From Paenibacillus sp. 1_12 (GTDB lineage: Bacteria; Bacillota; Bacilli; Paenibacillales; NBRC-103111), in assembly GCF_900114475.1 (NCBI RefSeq), contig NZ_FOTE01000004.1, positions 3,580-67,579 of the forward strand: 64,000 bases of DNA, given 5' to 3'. Shown piece by piece: positions 56,744 to 64,000 of this stretch; the stretch's first letter is position 1, and each line of letters opens with the position of its first letter. A program made the translations under genes and the position numbers. The notes under the pieces are model-generated. The model did no database searches, was not told the DNA's origin, and saw only the letters and a program-made list of their open reading frames with translations.

Positions 56744-59700
56744 TTGTTTTTCATTCATTTTACTAAACATTCTCGGAAGCGAATCCTACTCGTTGTGTTA
56801 GCTTACATCCTGGGAGCGGTTAGCCTCCTGCCAGCGGAAGGGACAGCTCCGGTGGCAAATGCAGCAGCTCTCAAGCAGGAGCAGCAGCCAGCTGCTGGTG
56901 TCACACCATCAGCTGTCAAAGCACAGGATGTGAAACCTAGCAGCGGCCCCGAGTCTGAACCTTATTATGCCGATGCCTTGCAAGTTTGGAAGCAGCAGGG
57001 GGCTCAGGATGCAGCAGCTTCTGTGATCATTAAAGCTTCGACACCTGCGGCACGTTCACAGGGCACAGCCTTTTCTACAGGCAGCTTTGAGGGGAAATCG
57101 GATGTTTTGCTATGGAAAGGAGCTTCTACAAGCTGGGTGGAATACCAGTTTAACGTGACTGCAAAGGGTTTATACGAATTTCAGGCCTCCTATCGACCGC
57201 TTCCGGGTAACGGGGTCGGCAATCCAATCGCATGGGACGTAACGCTTGACGGGAAGCACCCATTTCGGGAAGCCTCCTCCATTACATTTTATCGGGAATG
57301 GAAGGATTCGCGTCCTATTCTGAAAAATGATGATGGAGACGAAGTACGGCCCCGTTCGATTGAAGCTCCGGCTTGGCGAATTAAACCGTTTATTGATTCG
57401 GAAGGCGCTTATGCAAATCCGTTAAAGTGGTATCTTACCGAGGGCGTTCACACCCTTAGATTAAGCGGGATCGAACCGGTTGCTATTGATGAGCTGCGTA
57501 TTGTGCCTCCAGAAAAGCCCAGGCCATACGCAGGAGTAGCAGCCAGTTATCCCCTGTCAAATCCTGTTCAAGCAACGGCTTTAACTCTGCAGGCCGAAGA
57601 TATGGCTTTGAAAAATGATACGTCGATTAAGCTGTTCTCTGACACGGACCCGCGCACAGTTCCTGTCGCCAAGGGTAGAATCACCTACAACACGGTTGGA
57701 GGCAAACGATGGATGTATCAAAACCAGGAAATTATCTGGAATTTCGAGGTGCCTGAGACAGGCAAATATAAGCTGGCGCTGCGCTCTCTGCAAAACCAAA
57801 TTTCGCAAAAATCCTCTTTTCGTAGAATCAAGATTGATGACAAGGTACCTTTTGAAGAGTTTCTTACGTATCGGTTTCCCTACAATTCAGGCTGGAAGGG
57901 AACTGTCATCGAACAGCCTGACGGCAAGCCCTACGAGCTGTATCTTGAAAAAGGAAAACATACACTATCGATAGCTGTTACTGGAGCTCCCGTCAAGCCT
58001 GTCCTGATCGGAATTGATGAATTATCGCAGAAGCTTCGCTCAATCGATCAGGATTTAAGAGCCCTTACGGGTGGCTTAATTGACAGAAATCGCACCTGGA
58101 AGGTGGATCAGGACCTGCCTGATCTGGCAGGTCGTTTGGATGAAACGGCAAAGCTGATGGACAGTCTGTCCGGGCAGCTGCTGCAGGTGAATGGCAGCAA
58201 AGACAGCATCATTCAGGGCTTCAGCACGTCTGCCCAGGATGTCCGCGAGCTGCTGAAGAAGCTTGATGATGTCCCTTATTATGCCGATCAAATTACAAGT
58301 ATTAACGAAAAGATCAGTAATTTTATTGAGCAGCTGCTGCAGCAGCCGCTGCAGTTGGATGAAATCTACATTGCTCCGCTGGAAAAACCGTTTCCCGAGA
58401 TGGAAGCCTCATGGATTTCACAAATAGTCGGTTCAGTAACGAACTTTTTCTACTCCTTCCAATCGAGGGACAGCCTGAGTGATTTGGATGAACGCGTATT
58501 GAACGTCTGGGTGCAGCGCGGTCGCGACTATGTGGATCAATTGCAGCAGCTGACGGATGAGGTATTCACAGCGGATACGGGTATCAAGGTCAAGGTTAAC
58601 CTGCTGCCAACATCCCAGCTGCTCGTTATGTCCAATGCGGCAGGCATACAGCCCGATGTAGCGCTTGGATTGACACAAGATTTACCTGTGGATTATGCGA
58701 TTCGCGGAAGTGTTACGGATTTATCGAAGCTCCCTGATTTTGGGAAGATTTATAATCAGTTCAGTCCAGGCTCCTGGCTGCCGCTTCACTATAATAAGGG
58801 ATACTATGCGATCCCTGAAACGCAGTCGTTTCAGGTTCTCTATTATCGAAAGGATATATTGAAGCAGCTGAATCTGGACATACCGCAGACATGGGATGAT
58901 GTATATGCGCTGCTGCCGGTTTTACAGCAAAATTCATTGAATTTCTATATGAATCCGAAGGACTATACGCCTTTCTTTTATCAAAATCATGCCGAGTTCT
59001 ATGATCCGCAGGGCTTAAGAACGGCGCTGGATACTCCGCAGGGCTTTAAATCGTTTAAGCAATGGACTGATCTGTATAATACGTATGCGGTGGAGAAAGA
59101 GGTTCCAAGCTTTTACCAGCATTTCCGCAGAGGTACGATGCCAATTGGCGTTTCGGATTACAATATGTATGTACAGCTTACGGCTGCGGCTCCTGAGCTG
59201 AATAATCGCTGGGGGATTGCTGAAATTCCCGGTGTCAAGCAGTCGGATGGAACCATTGAACGATGGGCTGGAGGCGGGCAAAGAACCGGTGTTATTTTCG
59301 AAAAGTCCAAGAAAAAGGATCAAGCCTGGAAATTCATGCAATGGTGGATTTCTCCTGAGACCCAGGCACGTTATGGTAACGACATCGAAGCAGTGAATGG
59401 TGTAGCTTTCCGCTGGAATACTTCCAATGCGGAAGCGTTCGTCAAGCTGCCATGGAAGCAGGAGGATGCCAACATTATTCTCAAGCAGTGGAGCTGGTAT
59501 AAGGATGTTCCCAATCTGCCTGGCGGCTACTTTTTGGAAAGAGAGATTACAAATGCATGGCTGCGGGCTGTTGTAGATGGGACGAATTACCGAAGCTCAC
59601 TGGAAACCGCGGTCCTGGACATCGATAGGGAGCTCAGGCGCAAGCAGCAGGAATTCGGTTATGTCGATCAGGATGGCCGAACCATCAAAACTTTAGATTT

Positions 59701-59749
59701 ACCGGTGATTCATAAGCCGTGGGAAGGGGTTAACGCCTATGTTAAATAA
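56744..59749 (+). CDS. large CBM-fused ABC solute-binding protein
   Basis: About 1001 residues. The TTG at 56744 lies 8 nt after GGAAGGGAG; a GTG within that site is the alternative. A Sec signal helix (ILLVVLAYILGAVSLL) ends near VANAAALK. Two beta-rich modules of the galactose-binding/CBM type follow (about 60-260 and 275-430, with WVEYQFNVTAKGLYEFQASYRPL and IIWNFEVPETGKYKLALR), then a helical linker (about 435-560). The C-terminal 430 residues are a family 1 solute-binding domain (VLYYRKDILKQLNLDIPQTWDDVY, WKFMQWWISPETQARYG). It has no lipobox, unlike most such proteins, so its anchoring is unclear. It overlaps the permease gene by 11 nt. Confidence 0.88.
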   Translation: MFFIHFTKHSRKRILLVVLAYILGAVSLLPAEGTAPVANAAALKQEQQPAAGVTPSAVKAQDVKPSSGPESEPYYADALQVWKQQGAQDAAASVIIKASTPAARSQGTAFSTGSFEGKSDVLLWKGASTSWVEYQFNVTAKGLYEFQASYRPLPGNGVGNPIAWDVTLDGKHPFREASSITFYREWKDSRPILKNDDGDEVRPRSIEAPAWRIKPFIDSEGAYANPLKWYLTEGVHTLRLSGIEPVAIDELRIVPPEKPRPYAGVAASYPLSNPVQATALTLQAEDMALKNDTSIKLFSDTDPRTVPVAKGRITYNTVGGKRWMYQNQEIIWNFEVPETGKYKLALRSLQNQISQKSSFRRIKIDDKVPFEEFLTYRFPYNSGWKGTVIEQPDGKPYELYLEKGKHTLSIAVTGAPVKPVLIGIDELSQKLRSIDQDLRALTGGLIDRNRTWKVDQDLPDLAGRLDETAKLMDSLSGQLLQVNGSKDSIIQGFSTSAQDVRELLKKLDDVPYYADQITSINEKISNFIEQLLQQPLQLDEIYIAPLEKPFPEMEASWISQIVGSVTNFFYSFQSRDSLSDLDERVLNVWVQRGRDYVDQLQQLTDEVFTADTGIKVKVNLLPTSQLLVMSNAAGIQPDVALGLTQDLPVDYAIRGSVTDLSKLPDFGKIYNQFSPGSWLPLHYNKGYYAIPETQSFQVLYYRKDILKQLNLDIPQTWDDVYALLPVLQQNSLNFYMNPKDYTPFFYQNHAEFYDPQGLRTALDTPQGFKSFKQWTDLYNTYAVEKEVPSFYQHFRRGTMPIGVSDYNMYVQLTAAAPELNNRWGIAEIPGVKQSDGTIERWAGGGQRTGVIFEKSKKKDQAWKFMQWWISPETQARYGNDIEAVNGVAFRWNTSNAEAFVKLPWKQEDANIILKQWSWYKDVPNLPGGYFLEREITNAWLRAVVDGTNYRSSLETAVLDIDRELRRKQQEFGYVDQDGRTIKTLDLPVIHKPWEGVNAYVK

Positions 59750-60752
59750 AATCTCGAATGTCGCGATTAGCACGCCTGTCAATGCGTCTGCTAAGCCACA
59801 GGTAGAGCCGCAAGTAGAGTTGCAAGTAGAGCCGCAAGCTAGCAGGCTTAGCAGCCTACTCTCGGAAATATGGGCGTATCGTCTATCCTATCTATTTATT
59901 GCGCCGTTTATGCTGTGCTTCATTGCCTTTATACTCATCCCTGTGTTGGCTGCCGTAGGATTAAGTTTTACTTATTTTAATGCCATAGAACAGCCGAGAT
60001 TTATCGGATGGCAAAATTTTCAGTATCTGATCTCTCAGGATCTGTTGTTCTTAAAATATGCACTGCCCAACACGTTCAAGTTTGCGCTTATTGTCGGGCC
60101 GGGCGGCTATATAGCAGCCTTTACACTTGCCTGGCTGATTACCCAGCTGCCCGATTCACTGCGCAGATGGTTTGCGCTAGCGATGTATACGCCGTCCCTG
60201 ACGATTGGAATTGCCATGTCGATCGTATGGCTGCCCATGCTGACCGGAGATCGAATCGGATATTTGAATAGTATTTTGCTGCAGCTTGGGTTCATTGATG
60301 TTCCTAAGCTGTGGGTAACTAGTAAAGATTATTTAATGAACTCGATGATTGTGGTTACGCTTTGGTCCAGTATGGGCGTCGGCTTTCTGGCTATGCTGGC
60401 CGGTATTCTCAATGTGAACAAGGAGCTGTATGAGGCGGGGCGTCTGGATGGCATCTCCAGCAGAATACAGGAAATCTGGTTCATTACGATCCCGTCGATG
60501 AAGCCGCAGATGCTGTTTGGGGCGGTGATGGCTATTGTTGCTACGTTTAAAGCAGGAGCGATTGGCGTCGAGTTGTCCGGTGTGAATCCGACCCCCGAAT
60601 ATGCAGGCCACTTGATCATTAATCATATCGATGATTATGGATTTATCCGTTTTGAAATGGGCTATGCAGCAGCGATTTCTGTATTTCTGCTGATTCTGAT
60701 GTATGTGTCCAATAAATTGAGCTGGTCGCTGTTCGGTTCAGCCGACGATTAA
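59739..60752 (+). CDS. sugar ABC transporter permease 1
   Basis: 337 residues. The N-terminus carries an unusual low-complexity stretch of repeated Val-Glu-Pro-Gln (about residues 18-32) before the first of six transmembrane helices. The EAA loop is LYEAGRLDGISSRIQEIWFITIPSM, with a glycine in place of the second alanine. It pairs with the permease at 61080. The start lies within the end of the solute-binding protein gene. A 327-bp insertion with repeats separates it from its partner. Confidence 0.93.
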   Translation: MLNKISNVAISTPVNASAKPQVEPQVELQVEPQASRLSSLLSEIWAYRLSYLFIAPFMLCFIAFILIPVLAAVGLSFTYFNAIEQPRFIGWQNFQYLISQDLLFLKYALPNTFKFALIVGPGGYIAAFTLAWLITQLPDSLRRWFALAMYTPSLTIGIAMSIVWLPMLTGDRIGYLNSILLQLGFIDVPKLWVTSKDYLMNSMIVVTLWSSMGVGFLAMLAGILNVNKELYEAGRLDGISSRIQEIWFITIPSMKPQMLFGAVMAIVATFKAGAIGVELSGVNPTPEYAGHLIINHIDDYGFIRFEMGYAAAISVFLLILMYVSNKLSWSLFGSADD

Positions 60753-60773
60753 TCGGGCTTCGCTTCGGAAATG

Positions 60774-60948
60774 CTAGAATTTCGGTGAATAAGTCCCGCT
60801 GCGCTGCCAAATATCCTTCCGATCGCTGTTGTTTCCGTATTTTTAATTTTTTAAGAGATTTAGCGGTAAAAGTACGGAAACAAAGGCGAGCGCTAACGCT
60901 TCTCCAGGATCATTTGGCCGCTCCGCTCATTATTCACCGGACTTCTAG
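60774..60948. mobile_element. MITE-like 175-bp inverted-repeat element
   Basis: The ends are inverted repeats of 20 bp with 17 matches (left begins CTAGAA, right ends TTCTAG; both contain CGGTGAATAA). Complementarity continues inward (GCTGCCAAAT / ATTTGGCCGC) and the centre closes with GTTTCCGTATTTTTA (60831-60845) against TAAAAGTACGGAAAC (60867-60881). No reading frame fills it. It would fold as one long hairpin in the operon mRNA. AATG flanks both sides closely and may be part of a target duplication. Confidence 0.65.
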
Positions 60949-60950
60949 TA

Positions 60951-61065
60951 ATGCTTACGAAGAAAGTTTTCTTAAAAGAAAACTCAAGTGAATGCTTTCG
61001 ACGCAAGTTTTCCATACGGAAAACTCAAGTGATGCTTACGATGTAGGCTTTCCAAAGGAAAGCCT
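60951..61065. repeat. three tandem 41-bp hairpin units
   Basis: ATGCTTACGA or ATGCTTTCGA starts a unit at 60951, 60992 and 61032 (periods 41 and 40). Each unit contains a hairpin: AGTTTTC / GAAAACT, AGTTTTCC / GGAAAACT and AGGCTTTCC / GGAAAGCCT. CTCAAGTG links the units. The third hairpin ends right at GAGGAGG, the ribosome binding site of the next permease. The stem bases change in step in unit 3. Confidence 0.8.
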
Positions 61066-61079
61066 GAGGAGGTTCATAG

Positions 61080-61982
61080 ATGACTACATTGCGCTTGCCC
61101 GGGAAGCTTTCTCATGCTTTCCGCAGAAGACCCCGGCTGTCAAGAATGGACACGTTTCAAAAAATATTGATCGTCCTGATGGTTGTATTATCCATCTTCA
61201 TGCTGCTGCCTATCGTATATATTTTGAACCATGCTTTAAAGCCTTATCATGAGCTGTTTGTGTATCCGCCTAATATTTTTGTCAGGGAGCCTACCCTTCA
61301 GAACTTCACGGAGCTGTTTCTGGTAGCCGCCAACTCTACCGTGCCGATTACTCGCTACTTATTTAACAGCGTGGTCATATCGGTTGCAGCCGTAGTTGGC
61401 GTTACGCTAGTGAGTGCAATGTGCGCCTATCCGATCTCGAAGCATAAATTTCCGGGTCATAAATACGTATTCAGTCTTATTCTGCTGACATTGATGTTCG
61501 CTCCCGAGGTGATGCAAATTCCAAGATATTTGGTAGTCAGCCATCTAGGTATTATGAATACGTATTGGGGGCATATTTTACCACTGCTTGCGATGCCTGT
61601 AGGTGTATTTTTGCTTAAGCAGTTTATCGATCAGCTGCCGAACGAACTGCTGGAGGCGGCGAGAATAGACGGAGCAGGTGAAATTCGTGTGTTTTTGCGG
61701 ATTGTCATTCCGGTGTGCATGCCGGCAGTAGCGACTGTAGCGATTTTGACGTTTCAAAACTCCTGGGGCAATGTGGAAACCTCTCAGCTGTTTATGCAAA
61801 ATGATGAAATGAAAAATTTTCCGTTTTTTCTGAGTACATTAACGAATAATGCAGCCAATATTGTAGCCCGTCAAGGCGCAGCAGCAGCAGCAGCTTTAAT
61901 TATGTTCGTGCCGAACCTGCTGATCTTCTTGTTCTTCCAGGGAAAAGTAATCTCGACGATGGCACATTCAGGTATTAAATAA
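61080..61982 (+). CDS. sugar ABC transporter permease 2
   Basis: 300 residues, ATG 7 nt after GAGGAGG. Six transmembrane helices, first at ILIVLMVVLSIFMLLPIVYIL. EAA loop LLEAARIDGAGEIRVFLRIVIPV. It is the MalG/UgpE-like channel partner of the permease at 59739. The gene is separated from that partner by the MITE-like element and the tandem hairpins, which may uncouple its translation or set its level. The next gene begins about 80 nt later. Confidence 0.93.
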   Translation: MTTLRLPGKLSHAFRRRPRLSRMDTFQKILIVLMVVLSIFMLLPIVYILNHALKPYHELFVYPPNIFVREPTLQNFTELFLVAANSTVPITRYLFNSVVISVAAVVGVTLVSAMCAYPISKHKFPGHKYVFSLILLTLMFAPEVMQIPRYLVVSHLGIMNTYWGHILPLLAMPVGVFLLKQFIDQLPNELLEAARIDGAGEIRVFLRIVIPVCMPAVATVAILTFQNSWGNVETSQLFMQNDEMKNFPFFLSTLTNNAANIVARQGAAAAAALIMFVPNLLIFLFFQGKVISTMAHSGIK

Positions 61983-62065
61983 AACCGAGAAGTCTGCCCA
62001 ACGGATAGAGCTGGTTAACCCAATCGACTCCGTTGGATAGACTCCGAAGAAAGGAGGACGACTTC

Positions 62066-64000
62066 TTGCGCTCGTATCTTATGAAACAGCTTCTTCTGAT
62101 CCTGCTTGCGGCTATCATCTCGACGGTGTTCATTCGACCGGGAGAAATCCTTGCTTATACGCCGTACAACACCAATTACAAGGATGGTTACGATCAATTG
62201 GTTTGGACACAGTCTGCCTACAATCCGGTTGCGGCTCTTGGGCGCGAGATTTATATTCCTGACCCCAAAAAGCCAGATCAGCTGATCTTTTCTCCACTTA
62301 AGCAAGCTCAGGATCTGTTTATTGATGATAAGGATCAGATCTATATCGCGGACACCGGGAACAATCGGATTGTTCATTTGGATGAAAAAGGAAATCTGGT
62401 CCGTATTTTGGAGGTCAAGGAAAGTCCTTTGAATAAGCCGCAAGGACTGTTTATCGACTCCAAGGGAACGATTTACGTTGCCGATACGGGGAACAAACGT
62501 GTGGTTAGCCTTGATAAGGATGGGAAATTAATTCGCGAGTTTCAGCGTCCCGAATCCAAGTTTCTTCCTGCATCATTCAAGTTTGATCCGGTGAAGCTGG
62601 TCGTGGACAAACGCGGGTTTCTATATATAGCAGCTTTGGGCGGCTATCAGGGGCTTGTACAGCTGGATCCAACAGGTAATTTTCAAGGCTTCTTTGGTGC
62701 TAATACGACAAGCTTTTCCTTGATCGATATGTTCAAAAGGCTGGTGTATACACGGGAAATGTACGTGCGGGAAATCAGCAAGCTGCCCGGCTCGATAGCG
62801 AGCGTGACGGCCGATCAGGATGGCATGATCTATACGGTTTCCAAGGATGTGGAATACGGACAAATCAAGAAACTGAATATCGCAGGGCTCGACCAGCTGG
62901 AAAGTAAAGGCGATTTCGCCAAGAGCGATAAGAAAACGTCTTATGGGGAAAGAGCCTTTTTTGATTATCAGAATCGTGTGCCCTTATTATCGGATTTAAC
63001 CGTAGACCTGGATGGGAATATTACGGTGATTGATTCGAAGCTGAAGGTTGTGAATCAATACGACAGCTCCGGTAATTTGCTGTTTTTCTGGTGGGGCGAC
63101 GACAACGCGGTCACGACCAAGCTGGGTTTGGTTAAGACGCCAACAGCCATTACGACCAACTCTAAAAATGAATTGTTTATTCTTGACGGCGAAAATAATT
63201 TTGTTCAATCGTTTCGGCTTTCTGAATTTGGCGCCTTGGTACACAAGGCGAACCATTTGACACAGGAGGGCAAATATGAGGAGAGCGAGGCGCTCTGGGC
63301 AGAGGTAAACCGGCTTAACGCCTACTATACACCGGCGATTTTGGGGCTGGCGAAGGCCGCTTATAAAAAAGGCGACTACACCCGGGCGCAGCAGCTGTTT
63401 TACGAGGCAGGTCAGGCTCAGGGCTACTCGGATGCTTTTTGGCAAAATCGCCTGGTTTGGTTTCAAAAGAATTTCGGCGTGTTGATGAATGTCCTCATAG
63501 CGGTATTCATCGTGCTGTTTATTTTGGAGAAATGGAGCAAGAAAAGTGATTGGCGGCAAAAGTGGCGTCAGCGCAAGCGGAGTGAGCGTATCCTTGTACA
63601 GCAGCTGGGGCAAGCCTTTTATATATTAAAGCATCCGATTGATGGATTTGGAGCGCTTCGTTACGAAAACAAAGCAGGCGCATGGAGCAGCCTGATTATA
63701 TGGGTATTGGCTCTAACATCCTTTTGCATCATGCAGGCAGGTATCAGCTTTATTTTTAATCCAGCTGTTATTCTTGAAGTTAATTTGCTAACGGTAGCTG
63801 TCCAATTTCTGGCTATTTGGCTTGCATGGGTCATTTCCAACTATTTGATTTCCTCGATTTTACGAGGGGAAGGCCGATTCCGTGATGTGGTTTATGGAAG
63901 CACGTATGCCTTATTTCCACTGGTGCTGGTCGGACTCCCACTAACCATCATCTCCAATGTCATGACATTAAATGAAAGCTCGATTTATTACTTTTTCTAT
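62066..64000 (+). CDS. NHL-repeat membrane protein with Yip1-like end, 3' partial
   Basis: At least 645 codons, open to the right edge. The TTG at 62066 lies 8 nt after AAGGAGG; ATG 62081 is possible. A signal/membrane helix (LLLILLAAIISTVFI) is followed by NHL-type beta-propeller repeats (DLFIDDKDQIYIADTGNNRI, GLFIDSKGTIYVADTGNKRV), a TPR-like pair (about 63270-63430), a transmembrane helix (VLMNVLIAVFIVLFILE) and a C-terminal bundle of helices resembling Yip1 domains (SSLIIWVLALTSFCIM, LAWVISNYLISSILRGEGRFRDVVYGSTYAL). It is probably in the transporter operon, perhaps as a sensor or partner of the large solute-binding protein. Function unknown. Confidence 0.85.
   Translation, partial: MRSYLMKQLLLILLAAIISTVFIRPGEILAYTPYNTNYKDGYDQLVWTQSAYNPVAALGREIYIPDPKKPDQLIFSPLKQAQDLFIDDKDQIYIADTGNNRIVHLDEKGNLVRILEVKESPLNKPQGLFIDSKGTIYVADTGNKRVVSLDKDGKLIREFQRPESKFLPASFKFDPVKLVVDKRGFLYIAALGGYQGLVQLDPTGNFQGFFGANTTSFSLIDMFKRLVYTREMYVREISKLPGSIASVTADQDGMIYTVSKDVEYGQIKKLNIAGLDQLESKGDFAKSDKKTSYGERAFFDYQNRVPLLSDLTVDLDGNITVIDSKLKVVNQYDSSGNLLFFWWGDDNAVTTKLGLVKTPTAITTNSKNELFILDGENNFVQSFRLSEFGALVHKANHLTQEGKYEESEALWAEVNRLNAYYTPAILGLAKAAYKKGDYTRAQQLFYEAGQAQGYSDAFWQNRLVWFQKNFGVLMNVLIAVFIVLFILEKWSKKSDWRQKWRQRKRSERILVQQLGQAFYILKHPIDGFGALRYENKAGAWSSLIIWVLALTSFCIMQAGISFIFNPAVILEVNLLTVAVQFLAIWLAWVISNYLISSILRGEGRFRDVVYGSTYALFPLVLVGLPLTIISNVMTLNESSIYYFFY

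Overview
The window looks like a chromosome segment of a spore-forming, low-to-mid GC Bacillota, most likely Paenibacillus or a close relative. The reasons are SLH-anchored and 'copper amine oxidase stalk' surface proteins, YesM/YesN-type two-component regulation next to CUT1 sugar ABC transporters, a YjcZ-type sporulation miniprotein, T-box leaders, strong AGGAGG ribosome binding sites with frequent GTG/TTG starts, and a group IIC intron very like that of Oceanobacillus. No rRNA, tRNA or CRISPR array was seen.

Layout. 1-2.5 kb: C-terminal part of a large SLH surface protein that continues off the left edge. 3.2-7.9 kb: AT-rich accessory block with an unknown protein overlapping an XRE-ImmA/IrrE protease-regulator, a membrane protein and a degenerate tyrosine-recombinase-like protein. 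7.96-9.85 kb: a complete group IIC intron inserted directly after a terminator and flush against the stop codon of an XRE repressor. 10.6-12.9 kb: tandem paralogues with two stalk domains and a transglutaminase-like domain. 13.3-22.5 kb: a likely integrative element with a Dam-type methylase and partner, an HNH protein, a phased 21-bp iteron-like array, unknown genes, and three serine recombinases, two of whose transcripts appear to hide the ribosome binding site in a hairpin.

23-34.5 kb is core metabolism and sugar uptake: asd behind a T-box (specifier read as AAA, Lys), a LysR regulator with metE, then a YesN regulator, solute-binding lipoprotein, two permeases and a YesM kinase. 34.6-45.6 kb holds a ZTP riboswitch ahead of a GNAT acetyltransferase, a YjcZ-like peptide, a Tat-exported PhoX phosphatase, a GNAT plus three Collar-domain proteins, a cadherin-like/dockerin-like secreted protein, chorismate mutase-DAHP synthase behind a T-box (specifier read as TTC, Phe), and an amidase.

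45.7-64 kb is a large organosulfur or sugar-sulfonate acquisition locus: three NtaA/DszA-like flavin monooxygenases, a solute-binding lipoprotein, an isocitrate/isopropylmalate-type dehydrogenase, an SsuD-like monooxygenase, an aldo-keto reductase, and a CUT1 ABC transporter whose solute-binding protein carries long N-terminal carbohydrate-binding-like regions, followed by an NHL/Yip1-like membrane protein cut by the right edge. Four leaders in this locus carry the same covarying 4-bp tetraloop hairpin (CC-R-G, N-C-M-A loop, C-Y-GG) immediately before an intrinsic terminator. I know no described RNA family with this form, and it is the best candidate here for a new regulatory system. The transporter operon is also interrupted by a 175-bp MITE-like inverted repeat and three tandem 41-bp hairpin units.
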